Shown here piece by piece: positions 30,191 to 40,950 of a stretch of 64,000 nt of DNA. The stretch comes from Ichthyophis bannanicus. Lineage: Eukaryota > Chordata > Amphibia > Gymnophiona > Ichthyophiidae. Position numbers and translations under genes: made by a program. Positions within the stretch are counted from its first letter, which is position 1. Each line of letters opens with the position of its first letter. The stretch is from contig CM066036.1 of assembly GCA_033557465.1 (NCBI GenBank), positions 586,293,574-586,357,573 of the forward strand, given 5' to 3'. A model generated the notes under the pieces. It was not told the DNA's origin and ran no database searches. It saw only the letters and a program-made list of their open reading frames with translations.

Positions 30191-31933
30191 CAGTGGTGTG
30201 CAAAAGTCTGGAATCACTTGTGAGTTTTGCGTTTTTTGTACTTTCTAATGTTTTTTTTTTAAATTTTGCGTTAGTCCAGCATATTCATCTTTCTACCACA
30301 TTAAAAGGGATACATTTGGCTATTAGAGTTGACTTTTTTGCATTCCTTGCTTCCAATTTAAATACTTTACAGGCACTGGGAGATAGCTACTGTGATTTTT
30401 GTGGATCCTGCGTCAAAACTGGATCGAGATTATCCAATATGCACACGTTATTTCTGACCAATCAGGAGGATGGTTTCACTAACCAATCATAATGCAGATA
30501 TCTAGCCAACAGTGCAGCTATAAAAACGCGTGGAATATTTGAATTTCATACGCTTTCTGGATCGACCATGAAGATGACTCGGACCATGATGTTGGAGGAG
30601 TGTGTTCGTGTATCCTTTATGGGCGAGGAAAGATTTTCAAGCCGTCAGATAGCCAGGAAAGTTGGCTGCAGTCAGAGCGCTATTGTTAAGATTGTACAGA
30701 AGAAGAAAGAAATGGGTTCAGTGGTGGACAAGCCTTGTTCAGGTCATCCACGTGCATCAACATCATGCCAGGACCACGCACTACAACACATTTCACTGAC
30801 TAATCGTAAGTTGATCTCTCCTCAGCTACTTCGAGAGTGGTCAGACAAGAGTGAGGTCAGTGTCAGGTCATTAACAGTTCGTTGCCGGTGCCTGCAGTTT
30901 GGTCTCTGGGGCTGCAAAGCATGGAATAAGGCACTGATGACTGACATACAAAGGCGCAACCGGATCGTGTGGGCAAGAAAGCACTCAACTTGGTCGACTG
31001 AAATGTGGGAAAAGGTGCTATTCAGCGATGAAAGCACCTTCTACCTGTTTGGTAACCAGGCCCACACCTATGTGAGGAGATTTCCTGGAGAGGAATTCAA
31101 GCCTGAGTGTCTCAACCTCACTGTGAAGCATCCTTTGAAGGTCATACTCTGGGGCTGCATGGCTGCCAGTGGCGTTGGACGTCTTCACATTGTCAATGGA
31201 ATGGTCAATGGGGCCAAGTACATCACCATACTGCAAAAGTACATGGTGCCATCAGCACACCAGCTGTTTCCTGGCCAGTTCCTGTTCCAAGATGACAATG
31301 CATCCTGCCGTTGCTCCAGACAGGTGATCAGCTGGAAGCAATGGAAAAACATCAAGTCAATGGACTGGCCTGCCCAGTCTCCAGATCTGAATCCAATCGA
31401 GAACCTGTGGCACAAGGTGGCCTTGGAAATATCCAAGAGGCATCCGACATCAAAGCGTGAGCTCATTGAGTCACTCATTGCAGCTTGGAATCGCGTTGTC
31501 ACCAATGATCACCTTGTCAGACTGGTTCATTCAGTGCCGACAAGGTGCAATCAGGTGATCAAGAACAAAGGGTGACCCATCAAATACTGAGCCTCACTGA
31601 CACATAAAACCAACCTTTTTCAAGGCCACACTCGTACATTAATTTGAAGGAAACCTAGTGTGCGTCCATAATATTTTAAAGCATACTTACAATAATATAT
31701 CATTGGCCAACGATGTGCATTACGCGATTTTCACAGAAAATCTATCAACAGGACAACTATGGGGAACAAACTCAGAAAATAAGGGCCAACCCAATACTAA
31801 AAGTTGGCCCTAATAGACAAATCTATCACTTATCATGAGATACACAGAAAAAGCCACTGGAAGGAAAATTAAATTAAGATATAAGGTCACGAATTTGAAA
31901 AAACATCAGATTCCAGACTTTTGTACACCACTG
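30191..31933 (+). mobile_element. Tc1/mariner transposon, structurally intact
   Basis: 1743 bp. Terminal inverted repeats of about 27 bp: cagtggtgtgcaaaagtctg at the left, and cagtggtgtacaaaagtctg read inverted at the right. TA flanks both ends (30189-30190 and 31934-31935), the Tc1/mariner target duplication. The full transposase frame is inside. Confidence 0.95.
30568..31575 (+). CDS. Tc1-like transposase, intact DD34E
   Basis: 335 codons, close to the usual Tc1 transposase length of about 340, with no stop or frameshift. The start is the ATG in accATGaag. The N-terminal paired-type helix-turn-helix includes SSRQIARKVGCSQSAIVKIV (residues 24-43). GHPRAS (59-64) sits at the GRPR-like hook between the two DNA-binding helices. 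The catalytic triad is Asp154 (LFSDEST), Asp243 (FQDDNA) and Glu278 (SPDLNPIENLW), with 34 residues between the last two. The enzyme would bind the terminal repeats and move the element into TA sites. All expected motifs are present, so it may be functional. The source could be a recent or horizontally acquired family, but this is not shown by the sequence. Confidence 0.94.
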   Translation: MKMTRTMMLEECVRVSFMGEERFSSRQIARKVGCSQSAIVKIVQKKKEMGSVVDKPCSGHPRASTSCQDHALQHISLTNRKLISPQLLREWSDKSEVSVRSLTVRCRCLQFGLWGCKAWNKALMTDIQRRNRIVWARKHSTWSTEMWEKVLFSDESTFYLFGNQAHTYVRRFPGEEFKPECLNLTVKHPLKVILWGCMAASGVGRLHIVNGMVNGAKYITILQKYMVPSAHQLFPGQFLFQDDNASCRCSRQVISWKQWKNIKSMDWPAQSPDLNPIENLWHKVALEISKRHPTSKRELIESLIAAWNRVVTNDHLVRLVHSVPTRCNQVIKNKG

Positions 31934-32078
31934 TATGTGGATAACTTTAACCAGATATTCAAAAGACTTGTCCAGTTAGGAACCAGCACTGAATATAAGT
32001 GGTTAAAGTTATCCAAACTTCTTATCAGGGTAACTTTAGGCCAGCTATGTGTGCGGTCCGATGTACTCACTTAAAACA

Positions 32079-32286
32079 CTAGAAGCCCCAAAGTGCGTCA
32101 ATTGACGCAAATGCATCTTCAAAGGTTTATACCAGCGCCAATGCTAGAACTATGTCAGTTATGTAATAATGTCACATACTGCACGTAGTAAACAAATAAG
32201 TAACTTCAAATTAATTCACATCTGCATTTCATTCTCAACACAGTCGTCATGATAATGCGTCAATTGACGCACTTTGGGATTTCTAG
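32079..32286. mobile_element. MITE-like element with palindromic terminal motif
   Basis: About 208 bp. Both ends carry ctagaa followed by cccaaag and the perfect 16-bp palindrome tgcgtcaattgacgca (32094-32109 and 32256-32271). A further inverted ttggggcttcta lies just outside at about 32300-32312. piggyBac-like ancestry is possible, but no clear TTAA pair was seen. Confidence 0.6.
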
Positions 32287-32319
32287 GTAAAATGCCTTTT
32301 TGGGGCTTCTAAGGTGATA

Positions 32320-32544
32320 GACCCAGGAGTGATCTGAGGAAATATTTCTTTACAGGAAGGATGGTGGATGTGTGGAACAGCCCCCCAGTGGCAATGACGG
32401 AGATGGGGATGATATCTGAATTCAAGAAAGCATGAGACAAGCACAAAGGATTTCTGGGGGAGAGATTTGGAGCTGAGCAGTAGGTATGGAAGGGCAGATC
32501 AGATAGGGCATATAGTCTTTTTCTGCCATCATTTTCTATGTTAA
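32320..32544 (+). mobile_element. CR1 3'-end fragment
   Basis: Encodes a decayed ORF2 end (RGNISLQEGWWMCGTAPQW-type reading, compare 23500-23620) and a 3' end like tctttttctgccatcattttc before an octamer-type tail. Same subfamily as the fragment at 23424-23737. Confidence 0.75.
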
Positions 32545-33049
32545 GTATAACTGGTCAGCACTGACAATCTGGGGAAACATAAACTGTATTCTACCCCCCC
32601 CCCCCCACCTTTAACTCTGCTGAATTATTCCAGAAAATTGCCAAAATCTTTTTAATGTTTCTTCATGATGTCTAAATATGTGTTTTTACCATTGTTCAAT
32701 TTAATTATCAAAATCTGACGGGGAGGGGGGGGGGGGAGTCCTAACTGGCTTAAATTTTAAATGGGAGCACGGACAGGGGTGCAAGGATGAAGATTGCCTA
32801 GTGTGCATAATACCCTTGTACCAACCTTGAAGCAGAGAAATTATTAATATTAGTCTAAATATATAAAATAAAGATAAAATATCTTTTGTAGGAATCATTT
32901 CAAACTGCAGTTGTTTTAAAGTCAGAAAATCTTTCTGTGGACCGAGTTCAGAAAGAAATGTGCACTAGCATGATGCTACGGTTAGTTCAGGCACGGTCTG
33001 TTTTCACTTCAGCACGTCTCCTGAAGAAAAGCTAATCTGGGCTGGGAAA
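32545..33049. other. Non-coding, with C-run, G-run and a hAT-MITE scrap
   Basis: It holds a run of 13 C at about 32595-32607 and a G-run at 32720-32738. A scrap (gattgcctag, then ataccctt at 32785-32832) resembles the end of the element at 255-650. No gene seen. Confidence 0.5.
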
Positions 33050-33549
33050 TACTAATGGCCAATCAGAAAAGAGGGAATTGAGAAACCTATCAGGCACTGA
33101 CTTGTATCGTGGGCTTGGAGCCGGAGCTGCCCTGCTTTGAAAGCTACCGATTCCCTCTCTCGCTAGCCACATCTTCCCTCGGCAGCGACCAGGGCTGCTC
33201 CTCACTGCCCGATCGTAGGGCGTGGGGGGAGCCGCCTGCCCTGTTCTTTTAACGTGCATGCTCATCTGTCAGCAAAATACACTAGAAGATTTCTTTGCTC
33301 TCTCTTTTCCTGCAAGAAGGCTTTGCTGCTCCTTCCTCGGAAGCCTGGAAGCTCCGTTTGAAAGTCTCCCACGCCCCCTTCGCTCCGGTTTCCAGGAGTT
33401 GCATGACATCTTTCCAGCATGAGTAAGAAAGTTCCACTTGATTAGTCCTCGGCACAGCAGGCGCCTCGGGGTTTGCTTTATCCTGCCTGTGGGATCGGGC
33501 CACTTTGACACCTTTTTTTTGGCGGGTTTCGGCTCCGGCCGGAGGAGAT
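33050..33549 (+). promoter_or_regulatory. CpG-rich promoter and 5' UTR of a host gene
   Basis: CpG frequency rises sharply here compared with both sides. A CCAAT box (ggccaatcag, 33057-33066) is followed by pyrimidine-rich sequence, two TTTGAA motifs (about 33137 and 33354), and an E2F-like TTTGGCGGG at about 33518-33526. Two short upstream reading frames (ATG at 33403 and 33419) lie in the probable leader. No TATA box is evident. CCAAT, E2F and TTTGAA motifs are common in cell-cycle promoters; applying this here is inference. Confidence 0.65.
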
Positions 33550-33759
33550 ATGGCAGAAGGCGCAGCCGACGAGGGCTGCGAGACGTGCCTGGACCCGGCG
33601 CTGGAGCTCTCGGTGGGCTCTGGCAGGCGCAGGGAGCGCAGGAGCGGGGTCTCCCTGCTGGTGGGAGCGGAGCGTGCTGGCTCGGGGATCTCGACTGAGG
33701 CCGAGGCCGGCCTCCTGGATGCTGCTAGGGCGACACCGAGGAGAAGCAGCATCATCAAG
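33550..33759 (+). CDS. First coding exon of an unidentified host gene
   Basis: Seventy codons from ATG (context gatATGg, G at -3 and +4) to AAG just before a donor. The peptide starts MAEGAADEGCETCLDPALEL. It is acidic and Ala/Gly-rich, then basic (SGRRRERRSGVSLLV), and ends ATPRRSSIIK with a basophilic-kinase-type RRSS site. The phase-0 end, CpG island and splice donor argue for a real exon. SSIIK resembles a protein-phosphatase-1 docking motif of the SILK type found near the N terminus of some mitotic proteins such as KNL1, but the residues before it do not look like KNL1 to me, so no symbol is given. The frame stays open upstream to 33505 without an ATG. Confidence 0.7.
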
Positions 33760-33765
33760 GTAAAA
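33760..33765 (+). other. Splice donor of the host exon
   Basis: AAG followed by GTAAAA fits the vertebrate donor consensus and lies exactly at a codon boundary. In-frame reading into the intron stops at 33987. Confidence 0.7.
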
Positions 33766-35329
33766 TCTGCACTAGCACGGCATATGCTCCTAGAGAGCCA
33801 CTTTCTGACTTACCTCTCTGCTTCTCCAGACGTCTCAACTCATGTTGTCGCCCAGCTGTCAGATCGAGATCAACTGGTGGGGGGGCATTCTTTTCGCATA
33901 GACATAGAATACGATTTCAATCTATTTTTCTCACCATTCTGTCAATATTTTCGGTTGCGCTGGCTGTTGAGCAGGAAGGTCGATTAACCTTTGTATATCA
34001 GTTTTGTTTTGATGTTTTATAGCGGTTATGCAATTCTGTGGGTGATCTAGGAAAGTTAAGCAGTTTCTTGTTTTGGATACGATCATGCTATGACTTGCTA
34101 TGTGTATGCATCCCGCTTCAAAATAGCTCCTACGGCGTTTTGGTGTTGAGATACTGTTTGCTTTCCTATTTGTGTTAAATGTTATTTTATCACCAAGCGG
34201 TAATAGGAAAGTTGTAATAGATTTCAGAGTGGACTGTATGGATGCAGGCATGGCGGAATAGAGATGTAGATGGAAAGTATCTATTGCAACTTTTTTCTGA
34301 ATGTTAAATGCAGGAATCTGTAACACCAATCAGGTGAGCCTGGCAGAGTAACTGACGATGTGAAATTATAACTATCTTTGAATGATGTTTTGTGAAAAAT
34401 CATGTAGCACGTAATTGTCAGTATTGTATCTGGATTCTAGGATCTCTTTTGTATTTAGTACAGTAGAGAAATTTGTGAGATAAAAGATCAATTTATTTTT
34501 CATCAGTAGGTGACAGTATTGCAAACTAGCTAGCCAGTTATGAAAAGCTGTGTGAAGTTGCAAATATGAATAGGTAGATAGCGTGTCTGTAAAATAGTTC
34601 TTAATATTCATATTTAAGAATCTACAGTTTACAGTATAAATAGGTCACAATGCACTGAGATTATCCTAAAGCTCTTTCAGCACACATGCAACATCACTTT
34701 TGTTTTGGTGGTCTTTGCAAGGGAGCCTTTTGCTGCTGAGTACTCTGAAATTGTAGAATCAGCATTTCTTTGGGAATTCATTTTCACTGAGGCGTAACAA
34801 CTGGACTGCGTTAATACACATTTATAGTAACACAAGCATTGGTGCCACCATGGACCCAAAATACCCTCCTTTATTGCAGGAAAAATATTAATGAGCTGTG
34901 TCACTGGCAAATGCATACAGATCAGTTCAGTTATATTAAAATGTCTTACCTTAAATCACATAAAGCAGCACAGTGTGCTGTAATGCAGAAAGGCCAACAA
35001 CACTTCAAAAGTTATAAATAATATTTTTTAGAACACTGGCAGGCTGATGTGTCTGTTAGTGACTTATGTCCCAACTTCCTCCAACTCTCCACAAAGGGCT
35101 GTCCCTGTCCGTGGCCTGAATTACTCCCATTTGGTGCTGTGCCATGAACATCAGGGCTCCCCTCCCTGAAAGCTTTGAAGGGATTTCAAGTCTCCAGGAT
35201 CCTCTTATGCAAACCCCAAAAATGTAATACAATGTGTATCTTCAAGTCAATGCTAACTCCTGGCAACCCAGCAACACCTGAGTTTTCTTTGCAGTGTGAT
35301 TGGAAGTAGACTGCCAGGCCTTTCTTCCA
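33766..35329. other. Presumed intron, nothing recognised
   Basis: AT-rich sequence without a convincing exon, repeat family or long open frame. It includes a Gln/Asn-free low-complexity stretch but no motif worth naming. Confidence 0.5.
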
Positions 35330-36015
35330 AGACAATGGAGGGTTAAGTGACTTGCTCAAGGCCACCAGGAGAGCCCTGGTCTTTTGGTTAAGCAAGTGCT
35401 TTAACCATGAGGCTACTCCTCCACTCCAAGCCCTACTGCCCCCCAAGGGCTTTGAGAGTGTTCCAGAAGTCTATCTCTGCTATTAATCACCAAACATGAA
35501 AATACTCTTCTGAAATTCTCTTCTGCTATTTTATTTATTTAACATATTTTTTATGCCGTCTTTCTATTAATTAAGATGGTTTACATATAACTCAGTGCAT
35601 AAAACAATGAAATTTGAACAGTAGGATGCACATTACAGTACACTTAGTTTAATAAATAATCAGCAACAGGCAGATTAATATATAACTATTGGATGCCTAC
35701 TCCATTCAAAGCTGTAAAATGAGCAGATGGGGGCAGGAACAATTCCCACTTTCTCCTGTCCAACTGGTTGCAAGGCATCAAATGACCTTGACTTACCTGA
35801 TGATCCCCTTTGCCCCATATATTGTTGTAGTACCTCCTTTCCGAAACTCTTGTATGTGAGGGAGGGGTAATAATGGCTGTCAGAGCTTCTTGACCTTTGG
35901 GGGGAGGATGTTTGTAGTCTTGCCAATGGGTTAGTTTGGACCACAATAGCATTTCTTGAAGAGTTGGAGGGGAGAGGGCAACTGGTGTTACTGTGGTTGG
36001 TGACATTGTAACTTG
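35330..36015 (+). repeat. Unknown dispersed repeat, copy A
   Basis: Starts with a SINE-like segment (tggagggttaagtgacttgc), then gtgttccagaagtctatctc and catcaaatgaccttgact, and ends tggttggtgac. Copy B at 41776-42405 shares the whole order. Copy A is interrupted at about 35525-35690 by an AT-rich LINE- or SINE-type segment (tttatttatttaac, then gatggtttacat) that B lacks. Confidence 0.75.
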
Positions 36016-36999
36016 ATGCAAGAATGCAGTGCGGGACTTATGTTTAGATCATGTGTGTTATGATGATCAGCCACTAGATAGTCAGGAGAAGGATATCTTT
36101 GGGTTCGTGCAGGCTCCCTTGCAGCCCCGTAGACAGCCCAAAGCCAGCAAGTGCAGAAAGACCTGGCCTGTCCCTCGGAAGGGAAGGCACATCCTTCCAC
36201 AACTCCTGCTAAGAGAGAATAGGGCCAATCTACTGATCCATCCCAGGGTCCCGAGCTGGATCAGTTTCCCTGGCTCACTAGAAATTACACCTTGGAACCA
36301 AAGAGAGGTGGGAGAGGGGAAGGGAAGGGTCATTGGGTCAGGCCCTAGAAAAGCTCCTGGTGTTTCCAGGGGAAGGAGGCAGATTCCTCGAGGTGGAAGA
36401 AGCTATGGAAACTCAAGCGTAGGAGGACAATAAGGACCAGGAACCAATGGAGGTACTGTGGATGAGACAGTGAAAGCTCTAGTCCTGGGGCAGGTTCAAC
36501 CAGCTAATAATGAACCTGAAGGGTGGAAGGGAGGGGCAGCTACACAGCTATTTACTGTGCAGGAGAGCAACATTGTTTTGTTCTGAGAGAGACTCTGGAT
36601 TTGAACCCGGGGTATTTGATTTGGCTGCTTGTGACTTTGTGTGCATTTTTGTTCTGAACTATTTTACTTTGAGAAGGAGAAGCCACACCCGGCCCTGGGG
36701 CTGAGGGAAGCCCAGGGTGTTGGAGCTGGCATAACAGAACCATCTACTGGACTTTGCTATGGATCTGAGAGGAATGATTGTGGGTGCTTGTCTGGAAAAC
36801 CCAACCTGGAATTGAGACTGCGGGATCCAGGACGGTGCTCCGACTGCTCCAGTTACTTTGGAATCCGCCCTGCGGCATCACAGTGCATTGACACGGCTCT
36901 GTGGTATCATGTCCTATCTGATGTCTGATGTTAGAGCAGGACGGGACATTGTATAGCCATCTCAATGTGTGTATGGTCTAACTGCGGGCTCCCTCGCTG
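36016..36999. other. Unassigned intronic sequence
   Basis: Purine-rich, with several short open frames on both strands but no family motif. The stretch around 36590-36730 has the look of a retroelement leader or LTR, but I could not confirm this. Confidence 0.4.
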
Positions 37000-37390
37000 C
37001 ACTCTTGCCTTTTCTTTTGCTGGACATTGGGGGGTGGGGGGAGATTAGGGATACCCTAAGGGCATGGGAGGTAGGAATGCAGAGAAGTGATATTGGACAT
37101 GGTAGGGGTAGAGATACATGGGGGAGGTGCTGGACATGGGGGATACGGACACAGAGAAGGGATATTGGGCATGGCGGAGATAGGGACAGGGACAAGAGGA
37201 GAGACGGACATGGGGAATAGAGACACAGAGGCAATATGGGGGGATGGAGGGATGGATAGGAAAATATTGGATGGAGGAGAGAGGGGGAGATACTGTACAT
37301 GGGGGAGAGAGGGGAAGAGTTGGTGAAAAAGTAGGAAATAGGCTGGGGAAGGAAAGAGAGCTAGGAAATGGGAGGGGTGAGGAAAAGAGT
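37000..37390 (+). repeat. Purine-rich degenerate repeat upstream of CR1
   Basis: Many variants of ggacatggggga and gagatagggac in loose tandem. Minus-strand frames here are Pro/Ser-rich artefacts of composition. It lies directly upstream of the CR1 ORF2 and may be its 5' region. Confidence 0.55.
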
Positions 37391-40300
37391 GAAATTGAGG
37401 AGGGCTTGGTAAGCCAGATTAATATGAATAAAATACAGTCTCTAAAATGCTTGTATGCCAATGCTAGAAGTCTAAACAATAAGATGGGAGAGTTAGAATA
37501 TATAGCACTAAATGAGAGGTTAGATATGATTGCACTCTCAGAGACATGGTGGAAGGAGGATAAGCAGTGGGACACTGTGATACCTGGATACACACTATAT
37601 CGTAATGATAGAGCTGATCAAATTGGTGGAGGGGTTGCGCTCTATGTTAGAGAGGGCATTGAGTCAGAAAGGATTAAAGTTTTGCAGGGAACAAAATTTG
37701 CTGTAGAATCTCTATGGATTGAAATTCCATTTATGAAGGGGAAGGTGATGGCAGTTGGAGTATACTATCGACCTCCTGGCCAGAATGAACAAATGGATGA
37801 TGAAATGCTCAAAGAAATCAAGGAAGCTAACAAAAGTCACAACAGAGTAGTAATAATGGGTGATTTCAATTACCCCGGTATTGACTGGGTCAGTGTCACA
37901 GCAGGACAAGCTAAAGAGATAAAGTTTCTAGATGGAATAAATGACTGCTTCTTGGAGCAGCTGGTTCATGAACCGACCAGAGGGGAAGCCATACTGGACC
38001 TAGTCCTTAGTGGAACGCCAGATCTGGTGCAAGAAATAAGGGTGTTGGGACCACTTGGCAATAGTGATCATAGTATGATCATGTTTGATTTAATTAGTGG
38101 AGGACAGAGAGTAAAGGCATCCACAGTACTACCTTTTAACTTTCAAAAGGGAGACTATGATAGAATGAGGAATATAGTTAGGAAAAAAACTAAAAGGAGC
38201 GGTTCCAAAGGTTAAAGACTTACAGCAAGCTTGGGTGTTATTTAAAAATACTATCCTCGAAGCCCAGACCAGCTGTATTCCACGCATTAGGAAAAGTGGA
38301 AGAAAGTCCAAAAAACTGCCAGCATGGTTTAAAGGTGAGGTCAGAGAGGCTGTTGCTGCCAAAAAAGCAACCTTCAGGAAATGGAAAAAAGAGCCAAATG
38401 ATGAAAACTGGAAACAGCACAAGCACTGGCAAGTTAAATGCAAAGCATTGATAAGGCAGGCAAAGCGGGAATTTGAGAAGAAACTTGCTACGGAAGCAAA
38501 AACACGAAATAAAGACTTTTTCAAGTACATTCGTAGCAAAAGGCCTGTGAGAGAGTCAATTGGACCATTAGATGATAGAGGGGTAAAAGGGGCAGTAAGA
38601 GGAAACAAGGCTATAGCAGAGAGACTGAATGAATTCTTTGCTTCGGTCTTTACTGAGGAAGATGTAGGGATGTTACCCAAGACTGAAGTGGTATTTAAAG
38701 GTGATACTGCAGAGGAATTGAGAGAAATATCGCTACACCGGGAAGATATATCACAACTATTTGATAAACTGAATAGTAGCAAATCACCTGGACCGGATGG
38801 TATACATCCAGAGTGTTGAAAGAACTGAAATATGAGATTGCAGACCTGCTATTGGTAATCTGTGAACTTTCATTAAAATCATCTGTAATACCTGAAGATT
38901 GGAGGGTCGCCAGCGTAACACCAATTTTTAAAAAGGGTTCCAGGGGTGACCCAGGAAATTACAGACCGGTGAGCCTGACGTCAGTACCAGGGAAAATGGT
39001 AGAAACCATCATAAAGAACAAAATTACACAGCATGTAGATAGTCATGGCCTAATGGGAGACAGCCAACATGGCTTTAGACAAGGAAGATCTTGTCTTACT
39101 AATCTGATATGTTTTTTTGAAGGTGTGCATAAACAGGTAGACAAAGGTGAGTCGGTTGATATTGTGTATCTGGACTTTCAGAAAGCTTTTGACAAAGTCC
39201 CCCATCAGAGACTTTTGGCGAAGCTAAAAAGTCATGGGATAGGAGGCAGTGTACTATTGTGGATCGGGAACTGGTAAAAAGATAGGAAGCAGAGGGTAGG
39301 GCTAAATGGCCAATATTCCCAATGGAAAAAGGTGAATAGTGGAGTACCCCAGGGATCTGTACTGGGTCCGCTGCTTTTTGACATATTCATAAATGACCTG
39401 GAAAAGGGAATAACTAGTGAGGTTATCAAATTTGCAGATGACACAAAACGGTTTAAAGATGTTAAAACCCAAGAGGATTGTGGAAAACTGCAGGAGGATC
39501 TGGATAAATTGGAAGACTGGGCATCCAAATGGCAGATGAAATTTAATGTGGACAAGTGCAAAGTTATGCACCTAGGAAAGAACAACCCACACTATAGTTA
39601 CACGATGCAAGGCTCCACATTAGAAACCACCACCCAGGAAAAAGATTTAGGAGTCATCGTGGATAACATGTTAAAACCCTCCGCCCAGTGTGCAGCGGCG
39701 ACCAAGAAAGCAAATAGAATGCTAGGTATCATAAGGAAAGGGATGGAGAATAAAACAAAGGATGTTATAATGCCTCTGTATCGCTCCATGGTACGACCGC
39801 ACCTTGAATATTGTGTGCAATTCTGGTCACCGTATCTTAAAAAGGATATAGTGTTATTAGAAAAAGTACAGAGAAGAGCCACCAAATTGGTGAAGGGGAT
39901 GGAAGGCTACTCCTATGAAGAGAGGCTAAGAAGGTTAGGGCTCTTTAGCCTGGAGAAGAGACGGCTGAGGGGAGATATGATAGAGGTCTATAAATTAATG
40001 AATGGAGTGGAACGGATAAACGTGGATCAATTGTTTACGCTATCAGAGTACAGAAAGACTAGGGGACATGTAATGAAGCTACAGGGTAAACTATTTAAGA
40101 CAAATAAGAGAAAATATTTTTTCACTCAACGTGTAATCAAACTCTGGAATCTGTTACCGGAGGGTGTAGTAAGGGCTGTTAGTATAGCTGGATTTAAAAA
40201 AGGTTTGGACAAGTTCCTGGAGGAAAGGTCCATAAACCACTATTAAAAAGGGACCCAGGATATCAATGCTTGACCCAGTACAAGCATTGTGGAACCTGTG

Positions 40301-40424
40301 TCTTTTGGGGATATTGCTAGGTACGTATGACCTAGATTGGCCACTGTTGGAAACAGGATACTGGGCTTGATGGACCTCGGTCTGACCCAGTATGGCATGT
40401 CTTATGTTCTTATGTTCTTATGAT
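37391..40424 (+). mobile_element. CR1 LINE, nearly complete ORF2 and 3' end
   Basis: It contains the apurinic-type endonuclease, RT, C-terminal region, 3' UTR and the octamer-type tail (cttatgttcttatgttctta, 40401-40420) diagnostic for CR1. No target duplication is expected for CR1. ORF1 is not recognised. Confidence 0.92.
37424..40246 (+). pseudogene. CR1 ORF2: endonuclease and reverse transcriptase, broken
   Basis: About 940 codons in total. Endonuclease motifs: LYANARSLNNKMGEL, ALSETWW, GDFNYPGIDW and SDHSMIMFDL. RT motifs: [56 protein letters not shown], and the active site KFADDTK. The C-terminal region has [18 protein letters not shown]. Defects are a frameshift near 38180 in an A-run, a second near 38800, and a stop at about 39275 where Leu is usual. 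The start at 37424 is the Met just before the endonuclease; an upstream Met in the purine-rich leader is less likely. It would nick DNA and copy CR1 RNA, but is inactive as it stands. Confidence 0.9.
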
Positions 40425-40473
40425 GAAGGAGCGAAATCTAGATAGAGAAGGAGAAAATAAATGGAAAAAAATT

Positions 40474-40950
40474 AACATAAGAACATAAGATATGCCATAC
40501 TGGGTCAGACCAAGGTCCATCAAGTCCAGTATCCTGTTTCTAACAGTGGCCAATCTAGGTCATATGTACCTAGCAGTTTCCCCAAAAGACACAGGTTCCA
40601 CAATGCTTGTATTGGGTCAAGCATTGATATCCTGGGTCCCTTTTTAATAATGGTTTATGGACCTTTCCTCCAGGAAATTGTCCAAACCTTTTTTAAACCC
40701 AGCTACACTAACAGCCTTTACTACATCCTCCGGTAACAAATTCCAGAGTTTGATTACACGTAAAAATATTTTCTCTTATTTGTCTTAAATAGTTCACCCT
40801 GTAGCTTCATTACATGTCCCCTAGTCTTTCTATATTCTGATAATGTAAACAGTCGATCTACGTTTACCCGTTCCACTCCATTCATTAATTTATAGACCTC
40901 TATCATATCTCCCCTCAGCCGTCTTTTCCAGGTTGAAGAGCCCTAACCTT
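40474..40950 (-). mobile_element. CR1 LINE 3' fragment, tail-to-tail with previous
   Basis: The reverse complement of CR1 3' UTR and ORF2 end, starting aacataagaacataagatat. With the + strand copy it forms an inverted pair about 50 bp apart. 5' truncated near 40950. Confidence 0.9.

Larger units (their letters stand above)
30130..32070. mobile_element. Hairpin-type MITE split by the Tc1 element
   Basis: Sequence just outside the Tc1 ends (about 30140-30190 and 31934-32070) reads as one repeat. It contains ggataactttaaccagatat (31939-31958) and its inverted partner at 31990-32015 (ending gtggttaaagttatcca). Outer limits are uncertain. Confidence 0.5.

Noticed and set aside
33550..33759. Assignment of the exon to KNL1
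   Set aside because: Only the SIIK end is suggestive; the upstream residues do not match what I know of the protein.
36029..36433. 134-codon ORF in the presumed intron
   Set aside because: No motif, low complexity at the C terminus, and no splice or promoter support.
36590..36960. Possible LTR or viral leader
   Set aside because: The texture is suggestive, but there is no pair of repeats, primer site or gag to support it.
37045..37593. Minus-strand Pro/Ser-rich ORF
   Set aside because: A composition artefact opposite the purine-rich repeat.
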